Of a stretch of 46,986 bases of DNA, positions 33,667-42,571 are shown one piece after another; position 1 is the stretch's first letter, and each line of letters starts with the position of its first letter. The stretch lies in contig JBEAXK010000019.1 of assembly GCA_041159865.1 (NCBI GenBank), positions 1 to 46,986 on the forward strand. Reading direction: 5' to 3'. Origin of the DNA: BJGN01 sp041159865 (GTDB lineage Bacteria > Bacteroidota > Bacteroidia > Chitinophagales > Saprospiraceae). The notes below the pieces were generated by a model. The model saw only the letters and a list, made by a program, of their open reading frames with translations, had not been told where the DNA came from and ran no database searches. Made by a program: the position numbers and the translations under genes.

Positions 33667-35727
33667 ATGAAAAATAGCAAGCACCTAACATTCTTTTTAT
33701 TATTGGGATTGTCCACCATTTCTAAAAGTATTTTTGCACAAAAAGCAATCCTTTTAGAAATGAAAGATAGCTTTATGATTCTAAATTTAAATGAAATCGT
33801 TTATACTGCCAGCAGAGTCGAAAACAAGGCATTTAATTCAGCAGAATCAATTTCCCTATTAAATAAAAAATCGTTACGGTTGAATACACAAAGAAATATC
33901 CCTGAAATATTACTTGAAACGCCAGGGGTTATGATTCAAAAAACCAATCATGGAGGTGGTTCTGCTATAATGAGAGGATTAACAGGTAATCAAATTTTAT
34001 ATTTAATAGATGGAATTAGAATAAATAATGCCATTACTCGCTTTGGACCCAATCAATATTTAAATACTATGGATAGATTTAGTATTGATAGAATTGAAGT
34101 TTTAAAAGGTTCCGGTTCTGTATTATTTGGTTCTGACGCCATTGGTGGAGTTATAAATATATTGAGCATTGAGCCATTTGAGAAAGAGAAAGATGGATTT
34201 TCTTCAAAAATATTAGCTCGTTTAGGAAGCAGTAACTTAGAAAAAAGTTTACATGGAAGACTAGGATATCAGAAAAAAAATAGTTGGATAACCACAGGAG
34301 TAACCACAAGAGCTTTTGGTGACTTAATAGGAGGAAAGGAAACAAAATTTCAACGACCCAGTGGCTATAATGAACTGGGTATCGATATAAAATCTAAAAT
34401 TCAATTGGATAAAAGACAAAGTATCATTGCGTTAGTACAATATGTTAATCAACAAGATGTACCTGTTTATCACAAATATAAATTAGAAAATTTTGAAATA
34501 AATAAAATGGATCCGCAAAAAAGGATACTTGCCTATACAGCCTATACCTATTCACCAGATCATGGTTTTTTGAAACGTATAAAAATAACACCTAATTTTC
34601 AGTTGGCACAAGAAAGCCGCTGGAGCAAAAAAAATAATGCGACCCTTTTAAGGGCAGAACATGATTCGATTCTAGTATTTGGCTTAACATCAGAATTAAA
34701 TACATTTAAACAAACAGGTCGTTGGAAATGGACGGGAAGCCATGGGTTTGACGGTTATTTTGACAAAGTGAATAGCCAAAGAATTCAATTTCATGATAAT
34801 AAAGCTCCCATTTATGAAAGAGGCTTATACCCAAATCATGCAAAGCAAACGAGCTATGCCATTTTTAGTAATCAACATTTTGAAAGTAAAACCTTTCAGT
34901 TTTCTTTAGGCAATCGCCTGCAATTTATAAATTTGAAAATACCTCTAGAAAAAGATAAATGGATAGAATTAAGCCCTGCAGCCTGGGTCGGAAATTTGTT
35001 TATTTCACATCAAATTATACCAGATTTCAAACTAATATATGGACTAAATACTGGCTTTAGAGCGCCAAATATAGATGATTTAGGCAGTCTTGGCATTGTA
35101 GATTTCAGATATGAAATTCCTAATTACGACCTAAAACCTGAAAAATCTACTCAATTTCAGATGGGATTTAAATGGAATAAGAAACTGTTTAACTGGGAAA
35201 CTTACCTCTATTTTAATAAATTAAAAAACCTTATTGTCAGAAATAGAAAAGGGAATGAATACATAGAAGGCTATCCTGTTTTTGTAAAGGAAAATGCAGA
35301 GAATGGTTATATTAAGGGGTTAGAATCCAGTTTTCAGTTATTATTAACGAGGTATTTTCAAGTATCGGGCAGTATCACTTATACACATGGTCAAAATACA
35401 AGTAAGGATGAACCTTTAAGAAGAATACCGCCTCTTTTTGGGTATGTGAATTTACAATACCAAAAGGAAAAATACTGGGCTAAAATATTTCTTCAAATGG
35501 CAGGGAATCAAAAGAGACTTGGGTCTGGTGATATTGCCGACAATAGAATTGGTCCACTGGGTACTCCCGGTTGGTCCATTATAAATCTATCCAATGGAAT
35601 CCATTTAAATACATTGGAGATTAATCTTACCCTTCAAAATCTATTTAATGTAGATTATAAATTTCATGGATCTGGAATAAATGGTGTTGGAAGAACCTTA
35701 ATTTTTGGATTTAGCTGGTCCATTTGA
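33667..35727 (+). CDS. TonB-dependent outer-membrane receptor (BtuB/haem-receptor-like)
   Basis: 686 residues from the ATG at 33667 (a TTG at 33661 adds two). Signal peptide ends near SIFAQ. The plug domain spans about 40-150: LNEIVYTASRVENKAFNSAE, IPEILLETPGVMIQKT, AIMRGLTGNQILYLIDGIRI, IDRIEVLKGSGSVLFGSDAI, GGVINI. The barrel follows, ending RTLIFGFSWSI with the C-terminal aromatic needed for barrel insertion. It has no N-terminal carboxypeptidase-like domain and no SusD partner, so it is a small receptor for a metal complex, haem or cobalamin rather than a glycan transporter; the ligand cannot be read from sequence. Its last 30 bases overlap the converging YncE/phosphatase gene. Confidence 0.92.
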   Translation: MKNSKHLTFFLLLGLSTISKSIFAQKAILLEMKDSFMILNLNEIVYTASRVENKAFNSAESISLLNKKSLRLNTQRNIPEILLETPGVMIQKTNHGGGSAIMRGLTGNQILYLIDGIRINNAITRFGPNQYLNTMDRFSIDRIEVLKGSGSVLFGSDAIGGVINILSIEPFEKEKDGFSSKILARLGSSNLEKSLHGRLGYQKKNSWITTGVTTRAFGDLIGGKETKFQRPSGYNELGIDIKSKIQLDKRQSIIALVQYVNQQDVPVYHKYKLENFEINKMDPQKRILAYTAYTYSPDHGFLKRIKITPNFQLAQESRWSKKNNATLLRAEHDSILVFGLTSELNTFKQTGRWKWTGSHGFDGYFDKVNSQRIQFHDNKAPIYERGLYPNHAKQTSYAIFSNQHFESKTFQFSLGNRLQFINLKIPLEKDKWIELSPAAWVGNLFISHQIIPDFKLIYGLNTGFRAPNIDDLGSLGIVDFRYEIPNYDLKPEKSTQFQMGFKWNKKLFNWETYLYFNKLKNLIVRNRKGNEYIEGYPVFVKENAENGYIKGLESSFQLLLTRYFQVSGSITYTHGQNTSKDEPLRRIPPLFGYVNLQYQKEKYWAKIFLQMAGNQKRLGSGDIADNRIGPLGTPGWSIINLSNGIHLNTLEINLTLQNLFNVDYKFHGSGINGVGRTLIFGFSWSI

Positions 35728-38505
35728 CCCTTTTTTACCTGCTTTTTCCTCTCTTTCTTTTGCTTGTCGCTTCATTTCCTTCATATCATCCATTTCGGGA
35801 CTTTCTTCCAGTGCCTTCCAATCAAATTTTTCATCAAATGGATCTAAAGCCTTTTGAGGATCAAAAATTCTTGCATCCACAGGCAAGGCGATATAAGGTG
35901 AAAAATCAGGTTTATCTGTAAACATATCTGCCAGATCAGATGCAGAAGCATCATATTGATTGAGATATGGAATACCCAGAATATTCCAGAATGTTTTAAA
36001 AATACTTCCAAAACTACTATGCGTATGACTTACATAATTCCTTTTAACATAAGGTGAAATAGCCATGAGTACACTTCTATGCGCATCGATATGATCAACA
36101 CCTCCCTGTGCATCATCTTCAGTAATAAGGATAAGCATATTTTTCCAATACGGTGTTTTCGATAAAAATTCAATCATTCTGCCAACAGCTAAATCATTAT
36201 CGGCCATATAACTCTCTTTAAAGGGATAACCCGCTTCTGGCCTTTCACCAGATCCATGATCATTTGGCAGAATGATGGTAAGCATACTGGGTAAAGTATC
36301 TTTGCCATGCCCCCATTTTTCCTCAAATTCTTTTTGAAAAACAGTCATTCTAAACTGATCAGGAATGGCCATATTATAGGTGGCATACTCATAAGACGTT
36401 CGGTCTAAAAGCGGTGTTGGCATCGGATAATTTGCTTTATGGCGAATACCTCCATATTTATAAGTATCCTTGTAATCGGCAGGTTCAAACATAACCCCAA
36501 ATCCAAAATTAAAATAGGATTTATGATGTCGGTGTAAGTGATCCCACATAGAACCAGCTTCATTATAGTCTTCGGGAAAAATAGCCCCAGCAGCTCCATT
36601 AATCCCCAGGTTTCCGGGAGCATCTGATTGCTCCTTGTACTCCCTGTTACTTCCATAATTGGCAGGAGTTGTAGCTTCAACCCATTCATTTGGATAGGTA
36701 TTAGCTAACCAGCGATGTCCATCGGCTGAAACATCAGAATCGACATAAAAATTATCACTGATAGCAAATCTTTCTGCTAGTTTGATATGATTAGGCATAA
36801 CATCCGCATTATGGATTATTTTAGATTTATTTTTATTGGATATCGTCCTATTTAAACCATAAGGAGCTAAAGTGGAATCCCCAAATCCATTTTTAACCTG
36901 CCCAAAAATATCATCATACGTTCTGTTTTCTTTTGAAATAAATACAATATGTTTGATGGGGGATGATTTCTGACCAGGAAATAAAGGGATAGGATTATTT
37001 TTTCTTCCATTGAATACAGGATTATTAGCAGGGACTATTTTGAAATTATTGTCTATCACTATTTGGGTTAAGGCAGGTAATTGATTATCGGCTGGAACGT
37101 CAGTTACCTGAACAGCACCAAACATTAAATTGCCAATATAACTCCCTGAAACTCCCATATTAAAAGTGACTCCCCCATTTGGTCCACTTCCGAATCCTTT
37201 TGCATTAGAAATAATCAGTTTCTTCCCATCAGGTGAAACCTTCAATTTAGCTGGAAACCAAGCGGTTGGAATATGTCCTATCACTTTAAGCGAATTTACA
37301 TCAATCACAGCGACGGCATTGATACCAGATTCGGCCACATAAATACGTTTTTCGTCAGGCGAAACTGCTAAACCAAAAGGAATTACACCTCTTAATTTTG
37401 ATAATTTTTCTTCTGGAGCGAGTTTAATATGAGTTACAATTTCTTGACTTTCAGCATTAAGTACAGTAATATTATCATTATTTCCATTACTGATAAATAC
37501 ATATTTTCCAGCTACCGCCATTGAATTGGGGCTTGACCCACCCACTGCAGGAATTCCTTCAACTAAATCCCCAATTAAATGTCCCGTTTTTATTTTGGCA
37601 AAAACCTGCGGCTGCTCTTTATTTTCAACATTTACAGCCCAAACAGAAAAAGACTCATCTGAATTAACAGGTCCAAGACCGGGTACATACATTGAATCAT
37701 TTTGATAACCACGTTCCGCCTCTGGGGTATTATAGGCAAATACAGGTTTTTTAACTGAAGTTTGTTTCCATTCTCCGTCTTGTTTTTTCCAAATATAATC
37801 ATATTGATACATGCCCACATTAGCCACATAAACTGATTTTTCGTCTTTTGACAATGCAATTCCAAATGGATAACGGCCTACGGGACAAGATGAAATGAGT
37901 TTTTTGGCTATTACATCCACGATTAAAATTCTAAACCCAATCTGATCAACTGCATAGATATACCTTCCATCTTTACTAAGGACCATATCGCCAATATATC
38001 CATGTAAATAATTAAATTTTGTATTTTTAAAACTACAATCTATTTCACCTTTTGATTTTCCAGATTGAGCATCAAAAGAATAAATCTTGTTAGCTTGTCC
38101 ACCAGCAGCATAAACGGTTTGATTATCAGGAGAAATAGCAATACCCATAAAAACAGATTCCAAAACCCCTTTATCACTTTTTGCACTGGGAGGAATCTGT
38201 TTGATTTCTGGATTTTCAGACAAAATATTTTTCAAAATACTTATGGAAATAGGATTGGTACCTGAGTTTGCAGTTACCGCAATAGAACCGTCTAAACTCA
38301 AAGTAAGACCGTAAGGATGGGGAGCAACCTGATGAACTTTACCAACTGGAGTTATGATTCTGCCATTTGGAATGACCGTTTTACCCAATTTATCTATTTT
38401 GACATATCCGTCGGCAGCAGGTGCTGAGATAACAAAAGGATTTGATTGAGCAGGAAGAAAAATGGAACAACAAATAAATAAACTCAAGGTAAATGTGTAT
38501 TTCAT
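35698..38505 (-). CDS. Secreted YncE-like propeller fused to alkaline-phosphatase-superfamily phosphoesterase
   Basis: 935 residues from the ATG at 38505, which gives the signal peptide MKYTFTLSLFICCSIFLPAQ; a 46-residue upstream extension lies in the divergent intergenic region and is rejected. Residues about 25-470 are a seven-blade YVTN/YncE propeller (HPYGLTLSLDGSIAVTANSG, AISPDNQTVYAAGGQANKIY, VSPDEKRIYVAESGINAVAV). Residues about 510-880 are a phosphoesterase of the alkaline phosphatase superfamily: IVFISKENRTYDDIFGQV, FYVDSDVSADGHRW, LPNDHGSGERPEAGYP, ILITEDDAQGGVDHIDAHRS, YVSHTHSSFGS, with Asp and His residues fitting the two-metal site. The tail is Lys/Glu-rich. This fusion is common in Bacteroidota. 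Likely periplasmic phosphodiester or phosphonate-type hydrolysis; substrate unknown. Confidence 0.9.
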   Translation of the reverse strand: MKYTFTLSLFICCSIFLPAQSNPFVISAPAADGYVKIDKLGKTVIPNGRIITPVGKVHQVAPHPYGLTLSLDGSIAVTANSGTNPISISILKNILSENPEIKQIPPSAKSDKGVLESVFMGIAISPDNQTVYAAGGQANKIYSFDAQSGKSKGEIDCSFKNTKFNYLHGYIGDMVLSKDGRYIYAVDQIGFRILIVDVIAKKLISSCPVGRYPFGIALSKDEKSVYVANVGMYQYDYIWKKQDGEWKQTSVKKPVFAYNTPEAERGYQNDSMYVPGLGPVNSDESFSVWAVNVENKEQPQVFAKIKTGHLIGDLVEGIPAVGGSSPNSMAVAGKYVFISNGNNDNITVLNAESQEIVTHIKLAPEEKLSKLRGVIPFGLAVSPDEKRIYVAESGINAVAVIDVNSLKVIGHIPTAWFPAKLKVSPDGKKLIISNAKGFGSGPNGGVTFNMGVSGSYIGNLMFGAVQVTDVPADNQLPALTQIVIDNNFKIVPANNPVFNGRKNNPIPLFPGQKSSPIKHIVFISKENRTYDDIFGQVKNGFGDSTLAPYGLNRTISNKNKSKIIHNADVMPNHIKLAERFAISDNFYVDSDVSADGHRWLANTYPNEWVEATTPANYGSNREYKEQSDAPGNLGINGAAGAIFPEDYNEAGSMWDHLHRHHKSYFNFGFGVMFEPADYKDTYKYGGIRHKANYPMPTPLLDRTSYEYATYNMAIPDQFRMTVFQKEFEEKWGHGKDTLPSMLTIILPNDHGSGERPEAGYPFKESYMADNDLAVGRMIEFLSKTPYWKNMLILITEDDAQGGVDHIDAHRSVLMAISPYVKRNYVSHTHSSFGSIFKTFWNILGIPYLNQYDASASDLADMFTDKPDFSPYIALPVDARIFDPQKALDPFDEKFDWKALEESPEMDDMKEMKRQAKEREEKAGKKGSNGPAKSKN

Positions 38506-38578
38506 CTCGTTTTTTTTCAAAACTAAGGATAATTGCTCATTTTTGTTTCTATTAATAAATCTAATCCTCGAAAATAAT

Positions 38579-39241
38579 ATGATCTTAACATTGTCCAGAC
38601 CCAAAATTAAAATATGCTGCATCAGTAGTATCGCAGAAGCCAATATGGCTGTAAATTATGGTGCCGATGCCCTTGGACTGGTTGGAAATATGCCCAGTGG
38701 TCCTGGAATTATTGATGATGAATTAATTGCTCAAATTGCTCGAATTGTTCCCCCACCGATAGGAACTTTTTTACTTACGAGTGAAAGAAAAGCAGCAGAT
38801 ATAATTTCCCATCACCAAAAAGTACATACCAGTACAATTCAGATTGTCGATTCTTTATTGGAGATGGACTATGCCCAAATTAGAAATAAGTTACCTGGGG
38901 TAAAAATAGTTCAGGTCATCCATGTATTAAGTGAAAAACAAATAGATGAAGCCCTGGAAATCGAACCCTGGGTTGATGCCTTATTACTGGATAGTGGAAA
39001 TCCAAACTTACAGATTAAAATTTTGGGAGGCACAGGGAATCAACACGACTGGAAACTAAGCAGACGGATTAGAGATGAAGTTAAAAAACCCATTTTCCTT
39101 GCCGGTGGAATTAATGAAAATAATGTAAAAAAAGCCCTTGAAGAGGTCAATCCGTATGGGATTGATCTTTGTAGCAGTGTCAGAACGGATGGTAAATTAG
39201 ACCCTTTTAAGCTTGAAAAATTTTTCATGGCAGTCCAATGA
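38579..39241 (+). CDS. TrpF-like phosphoribosylanthranilate isomerase homolog, outside any trp operon
   Basis: 220 residues from the ATG at 38579; the reading frame is open 39 codons further upstream but that part is hydrophobic and covers the divergent promoter region. The TrpF barrel is recognisable: start KIKICCISSIAEANMAVNYG with the catalytic Cys C13 (usual motif KICG; here KICC), GADALGLVG, LLLDSG with the general-acid Asp D138, GGTGNQHDW, and the phosphate loop FLAGGINENNVKKAL followed by GIDLCSSVRTDGKLD. The family converts phosphoribosylanthranilate to CdRP in tryptophan synthesis. No other trp gene is nearby, so it may be a displaced trpF or a paralog with another role. A Rieske lipoprotein gene follows after 17 bases. 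Confidence 0.75.
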   Translation: MILTLSRPKIKICCISSIAEANMAVNYGADALGLVGNMPSGPGIIDDELIAQIARIVPPPIGTFLLTSERKAADIISHHQKVHTSTIQIVDSLLEMDYAQIRNKLPGVKIVQVIHVLSEKQIDEALEIEPWVDALLLDSGNPNLQIKILGGTGNQHDWKLSRRIRDEVKKPIFLAGGINENNVKKALEEVNPYGIDLCSSVRTDGKLDPFKLEKFFMAVQ

Positions 39242-39258
39242 ACAAATAAATATCCAAT

Positions 39259-39723
39259 ATGTTAGGTTTCGAAAAAAAAATGGACAGAAGAACCTTTATT
39301 CAAGAATTAAGATTACCCGTATTAGCTACTTGTGCTGTTTGTCTTGGCGCCTGCGCGAAAGATGATTCTCTTTCGCCTGGAGGAAATTCAACAGGTGGGA
39401 ATCCAACAGGTGGCAATGCCACTACGAGTTTCAAAGTAGATTTAACCAAAGACCTTTTAGCCATTGGTTCCTTTGTTTTCAACGATAAAATAATAGTCGT
39501 TCGATTAGCAGCAGGGAGTGTACCTTCCTCCTTTGTTGCCTTGCAGAGAGCCTGCACGCACCAGGGAACTGATGTCAACTGGAATGCTTCAAAAAATGAA
39601 TTTATTTGTCCAAATCATGGTGCGCGTTTCAATACATCTGGTCAAAACATAGGGGGACAATCTACAAGTGCGTTACCTGCATTTGCGGTGACAATCAGTG
39701 GTACCACCCTTTCCGTAGGTTAA
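39259..39723 (+). CDS. Tat-exported Rieske [2Fe-2S] lipoprotein
   Basis: 154 residues (a second ATG at 39280, MDRRTFIQ, may be the real start). M8-D-R-R-T-F-I-Q is a twin-arginine signal; VCLGAC (27-32) is a lipobox, so C32 would be lipidated. A Gly/Asn/Thr-rich linker (39-55) leads to a small Rieske domain with the cluster ligands C99-T-H101 and C117-P-N-H120. The extra disulfide cysteines of high-potential cytochrome bc Rieske proteins (CTHLGC/CPCHGS) are missing, so it is of the lower-potential ferredoxin/dioxygenase type. Such small exported Rieske proteins probably serve as periplasmic electron carriers; the partner is unknown. Its stop codon directly abuts the stop of the converging WYL regulator. 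Confidence 0.9.
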   Translation: MLGFEKKMDRRTFIQELRLPVLATCAVCLGACAKDDSLSPGGNSTGGNPTGGNATTSFKVDLTKDLLAIGSFVFNDKIIVVRLAAGSVPSSFVALQRACTHQGTDVNWNASKNEFICPNHGARFNTSGQNIGGQSTSALPAFAVTISGTTLSVG

Positions 39724-40611
39724 TTACTTTTTTTCCTCCTTTTTTTGGAGAAACCTGATAAAAGGTTTGGAGCCCAGAACCACAACATCGTGCTCCAGAC
39801 CTTTTACAAATCGGGAAGGAGGTAAAAAGCTCTGGACTTTCGCTTTAAAATGAAAACGACCTGTTCCGTACATTTCTCTAACAAATGGTTTACAAAGAGG
39901 GAATTCCTCTTTCAAAATTAAATAGGCTCTCATAGACATATCGAGCTCTACGGTTTTATCAAGGTTTGTACCCTGAAAACCAAAAATATCTGGTTTATTG
40001 TACTTATGCAATTCTTCAAACATGAACTTATCCTTCGTATGTTCCACTTCTGAGATTCGCTCTACTTTAAAATATTTATTTTCACCTGTTTTGACTTCAA
40101 AACCCACAATAGCTTCGTAGTTGGGAGTGAAAGCAATAGGTTCTATCAAACGATCTGAAATCATCTGACTATTTGCAGAATAATAATTTTTAAGAATAAC
40201 CTGATTTTTCTGTGTAATTGCTTCGTAAAGATTGAAAATAATCTGGGAGAGATGCGCTTTAAATAAATTTTCAGCCCCAACATTAGCTATTGATAAACCT
40301 TGAATTTTTTGTAAAATACCATGGGACAAATGATGCTGATTTCCCACACTTTGAACCAATTTAACCAGATAATCTACCTCTTGATCCGTAAAGGGTAAAG
40401 ATAACAAGTCAACGTTTGCAGGTAAGAAATATCTTCCTTCATCATCTTTTAAAACCGTAATCCCCAGTTCTGCCAATAAATCAAGATATCTGTAGACCGA
40501 TCGCTCAGAAATATCCAGTAAACCAACCAAGGTCTTCATTGTCTTTGAAGGCCTGGCTTTTAGAAAGTTAATTAGTTCAAAAACTCTGTAAATTCTATTT
40601 TGATTGAACAT
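39724..40611 (-). CDS. HTH-WYL transcriptional regulator (YafY/PafC type)
   Basis: 295 residues. The N-terminal helix-turn-helix (about 5-60) is of the HTH_11/DeoR kind: RIYRVFELINFLKARPSKTM, LLDISERSVYRYLDLLAELG. The WYL-type sensor region spans about 130-220 (NQVILKNYYSANSQMISDRL, IEPIAFTPNYEAIVGFEVKT, with the pattern W/Y-x-L degraded), followed by a WCX-like C-terminal part ending FIRFLQKKEEKK. Such regulators bind DNA and sense nucleic acid or small ligands. Targets cannot be inferred; autoregulation is possible, and a short direct repeat lies about 100 bases upstream. No good -7 box was found for it. Confidence 0.88.
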   Translation of the reverse strand: MFNQNRIYRVFELINFLKARPSKTMKTLVGLLDISERSVYRYLDLLAELGITVLKDDEGRYFLPANVDLLSLPFTDQEVDYLVKLVQSVGNQHHLSHGILQKIQGLSIANVGAENLFKAHLSQIIFNLYEAITQKNQVILKNYYSANSQMISDRLIEPIAFTPNYEAIVGFEVKTGENKYFKVERISEVEHTKDKFMFEELHKYNKPDIFGFQGTNLDKTVELDMSMRAYLILKEEFPLCKPFVREMYGTGRFHFKAKVQSFLPPSRFVKGLEHDVVVLGSKPFIRFLQKKEEKK

Positions 40612-40710
40612 AAGGTAAACATTTATTCAAATAAAATGATTTTTTAGCGCAATCAAAAATTTACTGACCTTAATTGGCAATAAAATGTATTTAATTTGCA
40701 TCATATTTAG

Positions 40711-40742
40711 TATTCAGCCAAGCCACCTTAGCTATTCAGCCA
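40711..40742. repeat. Direct repeat TATTCAGCCA, two copies
   Basis: TATTCAGCCA at 40711-40720 and again at 40733-40742, 22 bases apart (about two helix turns), in the gap upstream of the WYL regulator. The second copy falls in the loop of the hairpin at 40721-40758. Could be an operator pair or part of a small RNA. Confidence 0.5.
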
Positions 40743-40758
40743 GTTAGGGTGGTTTTTT
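40721..40758 (+). terminator. Plus-strand hairpin and T tract with no plus-strand gene upstream
   Basis: Stem AGCCACCTTA (40721-40730) with TTAGGGTGGT (positions 40744-40754 less the loop edge), mostly Watson-Crick with one or two G-T pairs, loop about 14 bases, followed by TTTTTT (40753-40758). On the minus strand there is no T tract, so it does not suit the CDP-alcohol transferase operon, whose stop codon it touches. The nearest plus-strand gene ends 1 kb upstream. Confidence 0.6.
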
Positions 40759-41527
40759 ATTTAATAAAAGATTTTCTATACCAGATAAGAGGGAAAAATA
40801 AAAAGTTTAAGCAAAGAAGAACCGGTAAAATCCATTCTAATTTATTAAATACCAATAATAAAGACATCAATAACAACTGGAATCCTAATCCATATATAGA
40901 TAAAATGGTCATAAAAAGGTGAGGGAACTCCGTTGATTTTGCCGCTTTTGAATCTAAGAAATAAACTATTTTGTCAAATATGCCATAACTTAGTTTATAC
41001 CATTTAAATAGAAAATCTACTCTTTTCTGACTCTCCTCAGGGTAAGCTTTTGGTGCTTCAAATTCAAAAATTTGACTGGTTCTATCGCCTCCCATTGAAT
41101 TATTTCTCAATATGACATAGTAATAATTATAGAGAGTACCTTGAAGCTGGATGCTAAAGAAAGTAAAAAGCATGAGGAAAATCGATTGATCAGATTTCCA
41201 GTAAAAGACAAAAAGAAATAAAAAATTCAGTATGATATCGAAAATACTATCTAGGTACCTTCCAACATAAGATGGTCTGTTCCTCATTCTGGCTAATTCA
41301 CCATCGGCGGCATCAATAACCGATTTAAGTACTATAAAGAAGGCCGCCATATAAAGATGTCCAGTAAAAACAAAATAAATTGCCAATAACCCACTGCCTG
41401 CAAAAAGGAAGGTCAGATGCACAGGAGTTATCCATGTATTCAGAGAAGCTCTTGAAATAAATTTTGCAAAAAACCTACCATAGTCTGATAAATCTATAAA
41501 TTTATCTTTATCAATTAGTTTGGGCAT
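40757..41527 (-). CDS. CDP-alcohol phosphatidyltransferase family membrane protein
   Basis: 256 residues, multi-pass membrane protein. The family motif DGx2ARx8Gx3Dx3D is complete: D75-G76, A79-R80, G89, D93, D97, within DAADGELARMRNRPSYVG and the following YLDSIFD. These residues bind the metal and the CDP group. The enzyme transfers a phospho-alcohol from a CDP-activated donor to an acceptor, as in phospholipid head-group synthesis. The exact lipid product is not decided by sequence; it lacks the features of PgsA or PssA that I would rely on. Second gene of a two-gene operon with the DUF1295 protein (25-base gap), which supports a role in lipid modification. Confidence 0.88.
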   Translation of the reverse strand: MPKLIDKDKFIDLSDYGRFFAKFISRASLNTWITPVHLTFLFAGSGLLAIYFVFTGHLYMAAFFIVLKSVIDAADGELARMRNRPSYVGRYLDSIFDIILNFLFLFVFYWKSDQSIFLMLFTFFSIQLQGTLYNYYYVILRNNSMGGDRTSQIFEFEAPKAYPEESQKRVDFLFKWYKLSYGIFDKIVYFLDSKAAKSTEFPHLFMTILSIYGLGFQLLLMSLLLVFNKLEWILPVLLCLNFLFFPLIWYRKSFIK

Positions 41528-41552
41528 TAGAAAAGTTAAAAGATGAAATTAA

Positions 41553-42476
41553 TTACTTCCGCCTAAAAATATTAGGGATAAACCGTGGTACTTTTTCCTG
41601 ATATTCCAGATATTTAGCATACTTGGAAGCGGATATTTCCTCGGAAAAATTAGCACTCCCTCTAAAAAGGAGTAGTAGTAATATAGCACCACCTATAGAC
41701 CAGTTAAAAAACTGACCAGTAGCTACTACACTAAAAAAATAAAGAATAATCCAGATGCTTTGTTCAGCGGCATAGTTTGGATGTCTCACAAACCCCCATA
41801 ATCCACTTGAAACGAAGCCATCCTCATAAATGCCTAAATCTTTTCCTGCATTTATCCTTTTATATTTTTCGGTTTGGTAATCATATTGTTGCTGATCTGC
41901 AACATATTCTATGATAACAACGAGAATAAAGAGCAAGGCTAGAAAATAATCTACCAGACCTAATGGTGCGACATTTTCTATATAAACGGCTATTACGGGC
42001 AAGGTTATAAGGAAAATAAGGGTATTTTGATAAAAACAAATAAAGCCCAGATTAAAAAGCATCCAGATGAGAGGATGATTCAATCCTGGTTTTTTTCTTA
42101 ATATCTCCCATCTATAGTCTTCTATACCGTCCCAAAACCGCCATGAGTAAGCACCTCTTCTGGCAAAATTATAGGTAAGACGTATACCCCAAAGGGTAAC
42201 CAATAAAGACATTAAAACCATTCTGTCATTCCACTGGCCCATGTAAGCCATAAACCAGACATAGATGACAGGAACTATACTCCAAAGTTTGTCCACCTGT
42301 GAATAATTTCCAGTAACCTGACCCACTATGAAAGTATATAGTATAACCCCTGCGACAATATAATAGGCATTTTTAATGATATTCCATTGAATATCATTGG
42401 GTGGGGTACCAAAATAAATAGCACAAACGGGTAAAATAAATAAAGTAAGGATAAGGAATAATACTGTTTTTTTCAT
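41553..42476 (-). CDS. DUF1295 / steroid 5-alpha-reductase-like membrane protein
   Basis: 307 residues, about seven to nine membrane helices (for example residues 4-24, 33-52, 68-90, 137-160, 164-185, 187-210, 245-275). The conserved C-terminal block GLWGFVRHPNYAAEQSIW (about 228-245) is the NADPH/cofactor-side signature shared by DUF1295, steroid 5-alpha reductases and ICMT-type methyltransferases. Earlier QVDKLWSIVPVIYVW and LWGIRLTYNFARRGAY are typical of DUF1295. The reaction is unknown; reduction of a double bond in a lipid is the usual guess for the fold. Paired with a CDP-alcohol phosphatidyltransferase in one operon, divergent from a serine hydrolase gene. Confidence 0.88.
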   Translation of the reverse strand: MKKTVLFLILTLFILPVCAIYFGTPPNDIQWNIIKNAYYIVAGVILYTFIVGQVTGNYSQVDKLWSIVPVIYVWFMAYMGQWNDRMVLMSLLVTLWGIRLTYNFARRGAYSWRFWDGIEDYRWEILRKKPGLNHPLIWMLFNLGFICFYQNTLIFLITLPVIAVYIENVAPLGLVDYFLALLFILVVIIEYVADQQQYDYQTEKYKRINAGKDLGIYEDGFVSSGLWGFVRHPNYAAEQSIWIILYFFSVVATGQFFNWSIGGAILLLLLFRGSANFSEEISASKYAKYLEYQEKVPRFIPNIFRRK

Positions 42477-42571
42477 TCAGCAGGGATTTTTTTTTGCAAA
42501 AAAGACTTTATCAATTGTAAAATGAGTAAATCTAATTAAAAATGTCCTATTTATGAATACAAGGTTAATTA

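Noticed and set aside
38518..38525. Minus-strand TAGTTTTG as a promoter of the YncE/phosphatase gene
   Set aside because: It matches TAnnTTTG but lies only 13 bases from the ATG and has no -33 partner, so I did not list it.
38462..38578. 39-residue upstream extension of the TrpF-like protein
   Set aside because: It is hydrophobic and Phe/Lys-rich, overlaps the start of the divergent gene, and the barrel's first strand begins right after the ATG at 38579.
38506..38643. 46-residue upstream extension of the YncE/phosphatase protein
   Set aside because: The ATG at 38505 gives a clean signal peptide; the extension would run through the divergent region into the TrpF-like gene.
39389..39415. Repeats coding for the Gly/Asn/Thr stretch of the Rieske protein as a tandem repeat element
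   Set aside because: It is a short coding linker (GGNSTGGNPTGGN) between lipid anchor and domain, normal for lipoproteins.
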